From NCBI GenBank assembly GCA_021826485.1, contig JAKAZX010000032.1:1-17173 (forward strand): a stretch of DNA of 17,173 nt. The letters are read 5' to 3'. This document shows positions 1 to 7,597 of the stretch, one piece after another. This stretch comes from Pseudomonadota bacterium. Lineage in GTDB: Bacteria; Pseudomonadota; Alphaproteobacteria; Acetobacterales; Acetobacteraceae. The notes beneath the pieces were generated by a model. That model saw nothing but the letters and a program-made list of their open reading frames with translations. It made no database searches and was not told the DNA's origin. A program made the position numbers and the translations under genes. The stretch's first letter is position 1. Each line of letters begins with the position of its first letter.

Positions 1-1
1 C

Positions 2-2221
2 GGCGCGCCGAACGCGCGCACCGGCATGAAGGCGGTGTTCGCCGCCCCCGGCAGCTTCATCCCCGGCACCGGCATCACGCTGAAGGTCGGCGAGATTCGC
101 GGCGTGCAGAGTGCCGGAATGCTGCTCTCGGCGCGCGAGATGGGGCTGGGCGACGATCACGCCGGCATCGTTGATCTGCCCGAGGATGCGCCGGTCGGCG
201 AATCCTATGCGCGCTGGGCCGGACTCGATGATCCGGTGATCGACGTGAGCGTGACGCCCAATCGCGGCGATGCGCTGTCGGTGCGCGGCATCGCCCGCGA
301 CCTTGCCGCCGCCGGCCTGGGCACGCTGAAGCCCTGGGCGGCGCCGCCGGTGCCCGCGCAATTCGCCAGCCCGCTGCACTGGGCGATCGCGATGCCGGCC
401 GCCTGCCCCTGGGTGCTCGGCCGCACCCTGCGGGTCGCGCGCAACGACGCGAGCCCCCGCTGGCTCGCCGACCGGCTGACCGCGATCGGGCTGCGGCCGA
501 TCAACACGCTGGTCGATGTCACCAACTTCTTCACCTTCGATCTCGGCCGCCCGCTGCACGTGTTCGACGCCGCCAAGGTCGCGGGCGGCATGCTGACCAT
601 GCGCCCCGGCGCGGGCGAGAGCTTCCGCGCGCTGAACGGCCGCGACTACATCGCGACGGCGGAGGATTGCGTGATCGCCGATGCCGCGGGCGTGCAGTCG
701 CTCGCCGGGGTGATCGGCGGCGAGGCGACCGGCTGCGACGCGGCGACGCGCACGGTGTTCGTCGAATGCGCGCTGTTCGACCCGGTGCGCGTGGCGCTGA
801 CCGGCCGCCGCCACCAGATCGTCTCCGACGCCCGCCAGCGCTTCGAGCGTGGCATCGACCCCGCCCTGCTGCCCGATGCCATCGAGGCGGCGACGCGCAT
901 GATCCTCGACCTGTGCGGCGGGGCGGCGAGCGAGGTGGTGGCGGCCGGCGCCGAACCGGCGTGGCGGCGCACCGCAACCCTGCGTTTCGCCCGGCTGGCC
1001 GGCCTCGGCGGCCTCGCCGTGCCGGCGGAGGAGGCGGTCGGGTCATTGCGGCGGCTCGGCTTCACCGTCGCCGCGCGCGATGCCGAACGGGTGACGGTGA
1101 ACGTGCCGCCCTGGCGCAACGACATCGCCGCCGCGACCCCGCTCGATCCGGCGCCCGGCCTGGACGTGCGCGTCGCCGCCGCCGGCCGCGACGTGGCGGA
1201 GCCGGAGGCCGATCTGGTGGAGGAGGTGCTGCGCCTGCGCGGGCTGGACGCGGTGCCGCCGGTCTCCATGTCGGTGCCCGGCCCGGTGCCGCGCCCGACG
1301 CTCACGCCGCGGCAGGCGCGCAGCGCGCTCGCCCGCCGCGTGCTGGCCGCGCAGGGCCTGGCGGAATGCGTCACGTTCAGCTTCATGGCGGCGGAGCAGG
1401 CGGCGCTGTTCGGGCCGCCGGACCCCGGATTGCGGCTGGCCAACCCGATCGCCGCCGACCTTGACCAGTTGCGGCCGACCCCGCTCGCCACCCTGCTGCT
1501 GGCCGCCCGCCGCAACGCCGCGCGCGGCTGGCCGGATCTGGGCCTGTTCGAGATCGGCCCGGCGTTCCTGGAGGTGCTGCCGACGACGCAGCCCGCCTTC
1601 TGCGCGGGGCTGCGGACGGGGGCAACACCGCGGAACTGGGCGGCACCATCGCGCCCGGTGGATGCGATGGACGCCCGCGGCGATGCCGATGCCGTGCTGG
1701 CCTCCCTGGGCGTGCCGATGGAGGCGCTGTCGGTGACGGCGGACGCGCCCGGCTTCTACCACCCCGGCCGCTCCGGGGTGATCCGCCAGGGACCGAAGCT
1801 GGCGCTCGCCCGCTTCGGCGCGCTGCACCCGCGCGTGCTGGCGGCGCTCGACCTGCCCGGTCCGGTCGTGGCGTTCGAAGTGTTCCTGGACGCGATCCCC
1901 GACCCGAAGCGGCGCCGCCGTGCGCCCCCCGATCTGCCGCCGTTCATGCCGCTGCGCCGCGACTTCGCCTTCGTGCTGGCCGATGACGTGCCGGCGGAAG
2001 CGGTACTGCGCGCCGTGCGCGGGGCGGAGCGGACGCTGATCGCAGGCGTTGCGCTGTTCGATGTCTATGCCGGCCCACCGCTGGAGGCGGGGCAGAAATC
2101 GCTCGGCGTGGAAGTGACCCTGCAACCGCGTGACCGCACGCTGGCCGAGGCGGAGATCGAGGCCGCCGCAGCGCGGATCGCCGCCGCAGTGGCAAAGGCG
2201 ACGGGCGGCCGGCTGCGCTGA
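2..2221 (+). CDS. pheT: Phenylalanine--tRNA ligase beta subunit (5' end outside window)
   Basis: Beta chain of the heterotetrameric cytoplasmic phenylalanyl-tRNA synthetase, which charges tRNA-Phe with phenylalanine. The reading frame is open to the left edge: the codons before the ATG at 26 read GAPNARTG, the conserved family stretch within the N-terminal tRNA-binding OB fold, so the ATG at 26 is an internal Met and roughly 90 residues are missing. Visible in order: the end of the OB fold; the B3/B4 editing-domain core with GLRPINTLVDVTNF and RPLHVFDA; the B5 domain ending in PPWRNDI; the acidic EADLVEEVLRLRG helix; the catalytic-like core; and a C-terminal FDX-ACB anticodon-binding domain (PLRRDFAFVL to the end). 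A 26-residue insertion at 1127-1204 separates PPWRNDI from EADLVEE, which are normally adjacent. The TGA stop shares its last base with the ATG of the next gene. pheS would be expected just upstream. Identification is firm. Confidence 0.97.
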   Translation, partial: GAPNARTGMKAVFAAPGSFIPGTGITLKVGEIRGVQSAGMLLSAREMGLGDDHAGIVDLPEDAPVGESYARWAGLDDPVIDVSVTPNRGDALSVRGIARDLAAAGLGTLKPWAAPPVPAQFASPLHWAIAMPAACPWVLGRTLRVARNDASPRWLADRLTAIGLRPINTLVDVTNFFTFDLGRPLHVFDAAKVAGGMLTMRPGAGESFRALNGRDYIATAEDCVIADAAGVQSLAGVIGGEATGCDAATRTVFVECALFDPVRVALTGRRHQIVSDARQRFERGIDPALLPDAIEAATRMILDLCGGAASEVVAAGAEPAWRRTATLRFARLAGLGGLAVPAEEAVGSLRRLGFTVAARDAERVTVNVPPWRNDIAAATPLDPAPGLDVRVAAAGRDVAEPEADLVEEVLRLRGLDAVPPVSMSVPGPVPRPTLTPRQARSALARRVLAAQGLAECVTFSFMAAEQAALFGPPDPGLRLANPIAADLDQLRPTPLATLLLAARRNAARGWPDLGLFEIGPAFLEVLPTTQPAFCAGLRTGATPRNWAAPSRPVDAMDARGDADAVLASLGVPMEALSVTADAPGFYHPGRSGVIRQGPKLALARFGALHPRVLAALDLPGPVVAFEVFLDAIPDPKRRRRAPPDLPPFMPLRRDFAFVLADDVPAEAVLRAVRGAERTLIAGVALFDVYAGPPLEAGQKSLGVEVTLQPRDRTLAEAEIEAAAARIAAAVAKATGGRLR

Positions 2222-4008
2222 TGGAAGCGGCGCTGGTCCGCACGGTGCTGGCCGATCCGCGGCCGGTCCGCGCGCTGCGCGAGCAGATCGAGGCGCTGCT
2301 GCTGGACCACACCGCGGCCGCCGATGCGCTGGCGGTCGGGCTGTTCGAGTGCGTGTTTCACCGCCTGCCGCCGTTCGCCGACGCCGAATTGCTGCGGGTC
2401 GCCGCCGAGGCGCACCGCCGGCTCGGCCGGACGGAGGCGGGGTGGCTGCTGGACGGGGTGGCGGCGCAGATCACCACCCCCCTGCCCTGCCCGGACGGCG
2501 CGGACGAAGCGCGGACCATCCTGGCACAGCCCGATCCGGGCGCGTGGCTGCTCGCCGCGCTGGAACGGCATGCCGCGGCCGGCGCGTGGGAACAGGCGCA
2601 CGCAACCATCCGCGCCGTCTGGCCCAGCCTGCCGCCGGTCGGGCATTTCTGGGTCTATCAGCGCATGGCGGAGGTCTATGACCGGCTGAGCCGGCCCGCT
2701 GCGACCCGCGTGATGGACCTGCTGACCATCCAGTTCTCCCCCGCCGACAACGGGACGGAAGGCGCCTATCGCCGGCTGCTGGACGGATTCCGCGCGGCCG
2801 GCCGCGCCCGTGCGGCGGCCGAACTGGTGCTGTTCCAGCGCGCCGCCCTGCCCGCCGTCACGATGATCGCCGATGACGCGCTGGCGGCGCTGCGCGCCGC
2901 GGCTGGCCCGCTCGCGGCCGGCGCGCCCGCGCCGGGGCGGGTGCACGCGATCTTCCCGGCCGAGACGCGCCTGCCGCAGACCTGGCAGAGTTTCAATGGC
3001 ATCCCGCAGAGCATGATCCCGCTGACCGCGCCGATGCAGCGGCCGGCGGTCACCATCACCGAGATCGCAGACGCCGTCGTGCTGGTCGAGCACGATCAGG
3101 TCGCGGTGCTGGACGCGCAGGGCATGCTGCTGACGGAACTGTCGGTCGGAAGGCTGCCGGCGCTGCTGCCGCACCGTTTCGCCACCCTCGCGCGCGCCGG
3201 CGCCGCCCCGGCGGAGCAGCGTCTGGACCTGGCGGTGCTGGTGAGCGACGAATTCCCGGCACCGAATGTCTGTCACTTCCTGTTCGACCATGCGAGCCGG
3301 CTGCTGCTGTATCGCCGCGCCGGCATCGACCTGGCCGCGGCGGCGGCGATCGGCCCGGCGCTGCGGACCGAGTTCCAGACCGAGACCGTCGCGCGCATCG
3401 GCGTCGGCGCGTGGCATGCCACGGACGCCCCGGCGCAGTTCCGTGTCCGCCGCCTGCTGGTCAGTTCCAACTGCCGGCATGTGCGGCACACCGCCCATTG
3501 GGGCGCCGGCTGGGCGGTGGCGAGCGTGCGCGCGCTGTTCGACCTGGTGCCGCACGCGCCGCGCCGGCGGCTGCTGGTATCCCGCGCCGATGCGCCGACC
3601 CGCCGGATCGTCAACGAGGATGCGCTGGAGGCGCTGCTGGCGCCGCACGGGTTCGAGCGGATCGTGCCCGGGCGGATGCCGTTCGCCGCACAGATCGCGG
3701 CGTTCCGCGATGCCAGCCACATCGTCGCGCCGCATGGCGGCGGGCTGGGCAATCTGATGTTCTGCGCACCGGGAACGGAAGTGCTGGAAATCCTGCACCC
3801 GCAATACGGCACCTGGAGCTACGCCATCTCCATGCCGGCGCTGGGCATCGCGTACCGGACGCTGGTGGCGGCGGACGGCGAATCCGAAGCCGCCGAGTTC
3901 AACGATCCGAAATGGCCGCTGCCGGAACGCCATGCCAGCATGCACCGCTCCATCCGCGTCGATCCGGCCGATCTGCGCCGCTGGCTCGCCGTCTCCGGCG
4001 CGCTATAG
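2221..4008 (+). CDS. Family 61 glycosyltransferase (DUF563) with helical N-terminal region
   Basis: 595 residues. The C-terminal half (about 280-560) has the GT61/DUF563 pattern: NVCHFLFDHASRLL (349-362; His352, Asp356), LLVSRADAPTRRIVNED (451-467), and the hallmark IVAPHGGGLGNLMFCAPGTE (501-520) with His505, followed by VLEI. The N-terminal 230 residues are Ala/Leu-rich and probably helical, possibly degenerate TPR-like repeats (inference), with no signal peptide or membrane segment. Family members transfer sugars such as xylose or GlcNAc to glycans or proteins; in bacteria they sit in surface-polysaccharide loci, and the substrate here cannot be predicted. The ATG overlaps the pheT TGA by one base (TGATG), so translation is probably coupled to pheT; no strong ribosome binding site is visible. 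The stop TAG overlaps the alr stop on the opposite strand. Confidence 0.85.
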   Translation: MEAALVRTVLADPRPVRALREQIEALLLDHTAAADALAVGLFECVFHRLPPFADAELLRVAAEAHRRLGRTEAGWLLDGVAAQITTPLPCPDGADEARTILAQPDPGAWLLAALERHAAAGAWEQAHATIRAVWPSLPPVGHFWVYQRMAEVYDRLSRPAATRVMDLLTIQFSPADNGTEGAYRRLLDGFRAAGRARAAAELVLFQRAALPAVTMIADDALAALRAAAGPLAAGAPAPGRVHAIFPAETRLPQTWQSFNGIPQSMIPLTAPMQRPAVTITEIADAVVLVEHDQVAVLDAQGMLLTELSVGRLPALLPHRFATLARAGAAPAEQRLDLAVLVSDEFPAPNVCHFLFDHASRLLLYRRAGIDLAAAAAIGPALRTEFQTETVARIGVGAWHATDAPAQFRVRRLLVSSNCRHVRHTAHWGAGWAVASVRALFDLVPHAPRRRLLVSRADAPTRRIVNEDALEALLAPHGFERIVPGRMPFAAQIAAFRDASHIVAPHGGGLGNLMFCAPGTEVLEILHPQYGTWSYAISMPALGIAYRTLVAADGESEAAEFNDPKWPLPERHASMHRSIRVDPADLRRWLAVSGAL

Positions 4009-5121
4009 GCCGCCGCCGCGATAGCGGCGCTGGAACCGGTCCCCCAGCCGGGTGAGCAGTTCGTAGCCGACCGTCCCCGCCTCGGCGGCCACCGCGTCCA
4101 CATCGCAGTCCGGGCCGATCAGGTCGAGCAGCGTGCCGGGCGCCAGCGCCCCCTCCGGCACGGCGGAGGCGTCCAGCGTGATGCTGTCCATCGACACCCG
4201 CCCGACCAGCTTCAGCCGCACCCCGCCGAGCCACGCCCCGGCGCGGTTGGACAGCGCGCGCGGCAGCCCGTCGGCATAGCCGATGCCGAGCGTCGCGATG
4301 CGGGCGGGCGCCCCCGCCCGCCAGGTGTGGCCGTAGCCGACCGCGGCGCCCGCCGGAATCTCCCGCACCTGCACCACCGGCGCCTGCAGGCGGATCACCG
4401 GCCGCATCGGGTTGGCGCCGGCCGCCGGGTTGATGCCATAGAGCGCCGCGCCGGGCCGCACGAGGTCGAGGTGATAGGCGGGGCCGAGGAACATCCCGAA
4501 CGAGGCGGCGAGGCTCGCCGCCGCCCCGGGAAAGTGCCGCCGCACCTCCAGCAGCACGGCAAGCTGCGCGGCATTGGCCGGATGCCCGACCTCGTCGGCG
4601 CAGGCCAGATGGCTCAGCAGCAGCCGGATATCCAGATCGGGGCGGGCGGCAAGCTGCGCCGCCTGCGCCGCCGGCAGGCCGAGCCGCGCCATGCCGGTAT
4701 CGACTTGCAGGCCGGCCGGCAGCGGCGCGCCCTGCGCCCGGCCGAATTCCGCCCAGGCAGCGGCCTGCGCCAGGCTGTTCAGCACCGGCACCAGCCGGTG
4801 CGCGGCGAAGCCCGGCGCGGCGCCCGGGGCCGGCCCGTGCAGCACCAGGATCTCCGGCCCGGCGCCCAGCACGCGGCGCAGCGCCACCCCTTCCACCAGA
4901 TGGGCGACGAAGAATTGCCCGCAGCCGGCGGCGGCGAGCGCCGGGGCGACGGCGGCGGCGCCCAGCCCGTAGGCATCCGCCTTCACCACCGCCGCGCAGT
5001 CGGCGGGCCGGGCGCGCGCGGCCAACATCCGCCAGTTCGCCACGATCGCGTCGAGATCGACCGTCAGCACGGCGGTCCCGCCCAGATGCTCCGCCGCCAG
5101 CGTCCGTTGCAAGGCGCCCAT
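4003..5121 (-). CDS. alr: Alanine racemase
   Basis: PLP-dependent fold-type III racemase interconverting L- and D-alanine, which supplies D-Ala for peptidoglycan. Numbered from the GTG at 5127 (374 aa): the PLP lysine is Lys49 in AVVKADAYGLG; the catalytic tyrosine is Tyr265 in VGYGHTW, the same number as in the Geobacillus enzyme; PLP-phosphate and active-site motifs GIGYADG (281-287) and GRVSMDS (309-315) are present. Length is normal for biosynthetic Alr and there is no signal peptide, which argues against the periplasmic broad-specificity racemases. I chose the ATG at 5121 (372 aa); GTG codons at 5127 and 5124 are alternatives and no strong ribosome binding site settles it. The gene is transcribed divergently from the aldehyde dehydrogenase and converges with the GT61 gene, overlapping it by 6 nt. 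Identification is strong. Confidence 0.94.
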   Translation of the reverse strand: MGALQRTLAAEHLGGTAVLTVDLDAIVANWRMLAARARPADCAAVVKADAYGLGAAAVAPALAAAGCGQFFVAHLVEGVALRRVLGAGPEILVLHGPAPGAAPGFAAHRLVPVLNSLAQAAAWAEFGRAQGAPLPAGLQVDTGMARLGLPAAQAAQLAARPDLDIRLLLSHLACADEVGHPANAAQLAVLLEVRRHFPGAAASLAASFGMFLGPAYHLDLVRPGAALYGINPAAGANPMRPVIRLQAPVVQVREIPAGAAVGYGHTWRAGAPARIATLGIGYADGLPRALSNRAGAWLGGVRLKLVGRVSMDSITLDASAVPEGALAPGTLLDLIGPDCDVDAVAAEAGTVGYELLTRLGDRFQRRYRGGGL

Positions 5122-5245
5122 CACCACCGCTCACAGCCTGTCCGCGCCGTTCATGCTAGCGTCCGCCTACCGTGTCGCAGCAGCGAATTCGTGATTCCGC
5201 CGCCGCGTCCCCGACCATGTTCCCCCGGTGCCGAGGAGACTGCCG
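5122..5245. promoter_or_regulatory. Divergent intergenic region between alr and aldehyde dehydrogenase
   Basis: The only sizeable non-coding gap in the window (about 118-124 bp depending on the alr start). It must carry the promoters of both divergent genes. No convincing -35/-10 pair at normal spacing could be picked out on either strand. A locally AT-richer stretch around 5185-5197 holds a GAAT-n5-ATTC inverted repeat that could be an operator or chance. The role is inferred from gene orientation. Confidence 0.5.
5233..5238 (+). promoter_or_regulatory. Ribosome binding site deciding the aldehyde dehydrogenase start
   Basis: GAGGAG lies 7 nt before the ATG at 5246. This favours that ATG over the in-frame GTG at 5228, which would include the GAGGAG inside the coding sequence. 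Confidence 0.75.
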
Positions 5246-6823
5246 ATGCCGCTTGGATCCGACCCGCTGCCGCCGCGTGGCACCACCGACCTGGCGGCGG
5301 AGGTGCGGACCATCCTGGACGGGTTCGGCCTGCCCCGCGAACGCTTCGCCACCGGCAGCCGCAGCGTCCGCTCGCCGATCGATGGCACGGTGATCGGCAC
5401 GGTGCCGGACCTGACGGCGGCCGAGGTCGCGGCGGCGATCGGCACGGCGCACGCGGCGTTCCTGCGCTGGCGCGGCGTTCCCGCACCCCGGCGGGGCGAG
5501 CTGGTGCGGCTGCTGGGGGAGGAGCTGCGGGCCAACAAGGCGGCGCTGGGCCGGCTGGTGTCGATCGAGGCGGGCAAGATCCTCTCCGAAGGCCAGGGCG
5601 AAGTGCAGGAGATGATCGACATCTGCGACTTCGCCGTCGGCCTGTCGCGGCAGTTGTATGGCCTGACGATGGCCAGCGAGCGGCCCGACCACCGGCTGAT
5701 GGAGCAGTGGCATCCGGCCGGCGTGGTGGGCGTGATCTCGGCCTTCAACTTCCCGGTCGCGGTGTGGTCGTGGAACGCGGCGATCGCGCTGGTGTGCGGC
5801 AACGCCGTGGTGTGGAAACCGTCGGAGAAGACGCCGCTGACCGCGCTTGCGACCCAGGCGCTGTTCGCGCGCGCCGCCGCCCGCTTCGGCGACGCGCCGG
5901 ACGGGCTTTCGACCGTGCTGACCGGCCCGCGGGAAGCCGGGGCGGCGCTGGTGGACGATCCGCGCGTGCCGGTGGTCTCGGCCACCGGCTCGACCGCGAT
6001 GGGCCGGGTGGTGGGCCAGCGCGTGGCCGCGCGCTTCGGCCGCGCCATCCTGGAACTGGGCGGCAACAATGCCAGCATCATTGCCCCCACCGCCGACCTC
6101 GATCTGGCGCTGCGGGCGGTGGCGTTCGGCGCCATCGGCACCGCCGGGCAGCGCTGCACCAGCCTGCGCCGCCTGCTGGTGCAGGACCGGGTCTATGACG
6201 CGTTCCTGCCGCGGCTGCGGCGCGTCTATGCCTCGGTTGCGATCGGCAACCCGCTGGCGGACGGCACGCTGGTCGGCCCGCTGATCGACGGGCCGGCGTT
6301 TGCGGCGATGGAGCGCGCGCTGGACGCCGCCCGCGCCGCCGGCGGCACCGTGCATGGCGGCGGCCGGCAGGAGCTGGCGGGCTGTGCCGGCGGCTACTAT
6401 GTGCGCCCCGCGCTGGTGGAAATGCCCGCGCAGACCGGGCCGGTGGCCGAGGAGACCTTCGCGCCGATCCTTTACGTCATGCGCTACGGCACGCTGGAGG
6501 AGGCGCTGGCCCTGCAGAACGGCGTGCCGCAGGGCCTGTCGTCGTCCATCTTCACCAACGACCTGCGGGAGGCAGATCGGTTCACGTCGGCGGCCGGCTC
6601 GGATTGCGGCATCGCCAACGTGAACATGGGTCCCTCCGGCGCCGAGATCGGCGGGGCGTTCGGCGGGGAGAAGGAAACCGGCGGCGGCCGCGAATCCGGC
6701 TCGGACGCCTGGAAGGGCTACATGCGGCGCCAGACCAGCGCCATCAATTACGGCCGCAGCATGCCGCTGGCCCAGGGCGTGCGCTTCGACATCGCCGACG
6801 GGGAGGTCGGCGCGGCGGGGTGA
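5246..6823 (+). CDS. amaB: ALDH7-family aldehyde dehydrogenase (antiquitin / L-piperidine-6-carboxylate dehydrogenase type)
   Basis: 525 residues from the ATG at 5246. NAD(P)-dependent oxidation of an aldehyde to an acid; ALDH7 members typically oxidise 2-aminoadipate 6-semialdehyde, in equilibrium with piperidine-6-carboxylate, in lysine and pipecolate catabolism. Seen: SAFNFP with Asn168; the cofactor lysine in WKPSE (Lys192); ATGSTAMG; the general base Glu270 in ILELGGNNAS (the NNA extension is the ALDH7 form); the nucleophile Cys304 in GTAGQRCTSLRRL. The C-terminal part, SDCGIANVN, SGAEIGGAFGGEKETGGGRE and MPLAQGVRF, follows the antiquitin pattern closely. Length is near the family norm. 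It faces alr divergently and meets the catabolic operon tail-to-tail with a 6-nt gap (6824-6829), so it is its own transcription unit. The family is firm; the exact substrate is inferred, and the symbol rests on that family match. Confidence 0.9.
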   Translation: MPLGSDPLPPRGTTDLAAEVRTILDGFGLPRERFATGSRSVRSPIDGTVIGTVPDLTAAEVAAAIGTAHAAFLRWRGVPAPRRGELVRLLGEELRANKAALGRLVSIEAGKILSEGQGEVQEMIDICDFAVGLSRQLYGLTMASERPDHRLMEQWHPAGVVGVISAFNFPVAVWSWNAAIALVCGNAVVWKPSEKTPLTALATQALFARAAARFGDAPDGLSTVLTGPREAGAALVDDPRVPVVSATGSTAMGRVVGQRVAARFGRAILELGGNNASIIAPTADLDLALRAVAFGAIGTAGQRCTSLRRLLVQDRVYDAFLPRLRRVYASVAIGNPLADGTLVGPLIDGPAFAAMERALDAARAAGGTVHGGGRQELAGCAGGYYVRPALVEMPAQTGPVAEETFAPILYVMRYGTLEEALALQNGVPQGLSSSIFTNDLREADRFTSAAGSDCGIANVNMGPSGAEIGGAFGGEKETGGGRESGSDAWKGYMRRQTSAINYGRSMPLAQGVRFDIADGEVGAAG

Positions 6824-6829
6824 GGCCGG

Positions 6830-7597
6830 TCAGCCGCCCGCGGCGCGGTCCACCAGCGCCATCAGCGCCGGGACGCCGATCGTGCAGGCATGCACGCCGA
6901 GATGCGCCGTCATCTGCAACACCTGCAGGATCGCCGGCGGCGCGATGCCCTGGGCCAGCGCGCGGCGGATGTCGAGCCGCAGGGCCGCCGGATTGAGGCC
7001 GGTGAAGCAGCCGTCCAGCGCGATGCGGATCAGCGTCCGCTCGGTCTCCGCCAGCCCGCCGCCGGGCGGGGCGTAGGCCATCAGTTCCAGCATCAGGGCG
7101 AAATAGGCCGCATCCATGCGCAGCAGCAGGTCGCAGTGGCGCGGCCATTCGCCGAACCGCGCGAGCCAGGCGGCGCGGAGATCGGCCTGTTCCGCGGTCA
7201 GCGCCGCCTCCGGCGCGGCGGGGGAGGGGTCCGCCGCCGCCAGTTCCTCGGCCAGGATGCCGATGCCGGTCAGCGTGCCGCCCAGCCCCTGCGCGGTCGC
7301 CATCGCCAGCACGTCCATCACCTCGGCCGGCGTGGCGCCGTGGCGGAGCGCGAGTTCCATGTGCAGCCGCAATCCGGTTTCGAACAGATGCGTGCTCGAC
7401 GCATCCAGCGCGACATAGATCAGCTCGCACATCCGCGCCGCCAGCGGGCCGTGCGCCGCGGGATGGCCGCCATAGCGCGCATACAGATCGAGGAAGGTGG
7501 GGCTGAGCCGCAGCAGCCCTTCCGTCCACGGCGTCCAGTAGCCGCGCGCCTGGATATAGGCCTGTTTCAGCCGTTCCTGTTCCGCCGTCAGTGTCAT
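6830..7597 (-). CDS. Carboxymuconolactone decarboxylase-fold protein, two tandem CMD-like halves
   Basis: 255 residues, last gene of the leftward operon. The two halves repeat each other: LTAEQERLKQAY (3-14) recurs as LTAEQADLRAAW (133-144), each followed by a G-x-W...LLR helix and then a CMD/AhpD-like helical block. The first block ends RLHMELALRHGATPAEV (77-93) with the conserved His79; the second aligns as RLDIRRALAQGIAPPAI, with Asp209 in place of that His. There is no CxxC redox pair, so it is not a typical AhpD peroxidase partner. Family members decarboxylate gamma-carboxymuconolactone or act as disulfide reductases, but many are uncharacterised. The ATG overlaps the stop of the double SDR gene (ATGA, 7594-7597), implying coupled translation and a role in the same pathway. 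The reaction is not predictable. Confidence 0.8.
   Translation of the reverse strand: MTLTAEQERLKQAYIQARGYWTPWTEGLLRLSPTFLDLYARYGGHPAAHGPLAARMCELIYVALDASSTHLFETGLRLHMELALRHGATPAEVMDVLAMATAQGLGGTLTGIGILAEELAAADPSPAAPEAALTAEQADLRAAWLARFGEWPRHCDLLLRMDAAYFALMLELMAYAPPGGGLAETERTLIRIALDGCFTGLNPAALRLDIRRALAQGIAPPAILQVLQMTAHLGVHACTIGVPALMALVDRAAGG

Noticed and set aside
26..28. ATG at 26 as the true start of pheT
   Set aside because: The frame is open to the left edge and the upstream codons match the conserved GAPNAR segment of PheT, so this Met is internal.
2065..3945. Long minus-strand open frame (626 codons) opposite pheT end and the GT61 gene
   Set aside because: It is an antisense shadow produced by high GC. 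Its translation is low-complexity Arg/Gly/His/Gln-rich with no family motifs, whereas the plus-strand frames carry clear PheT and GT61 motifs.
5228..5230. GTG as start of the aldehyde dehydrogenase
   Set aside because: The ATG at 5246 has a well-placed GAGGAG, while the GTG has none and would add six non-conserved residues.
4327..6198. 623-codon plus-strand open frame spanning alr, the intergenic region and the ALDH gene
   Set aside because: It crosses two well-supported genes on different strands and has no motifs; an artefact of few stop codons in GC-rich DNA.
6806..6848. Possible bidirectional terminator between the converging ALDH and CMD-fold genes
   Set aside because: GC-rich imperfect complementarity exists, but the stems need bulges, lie within coding sequence and have no T-tract; not distinguishable from background in this composition.
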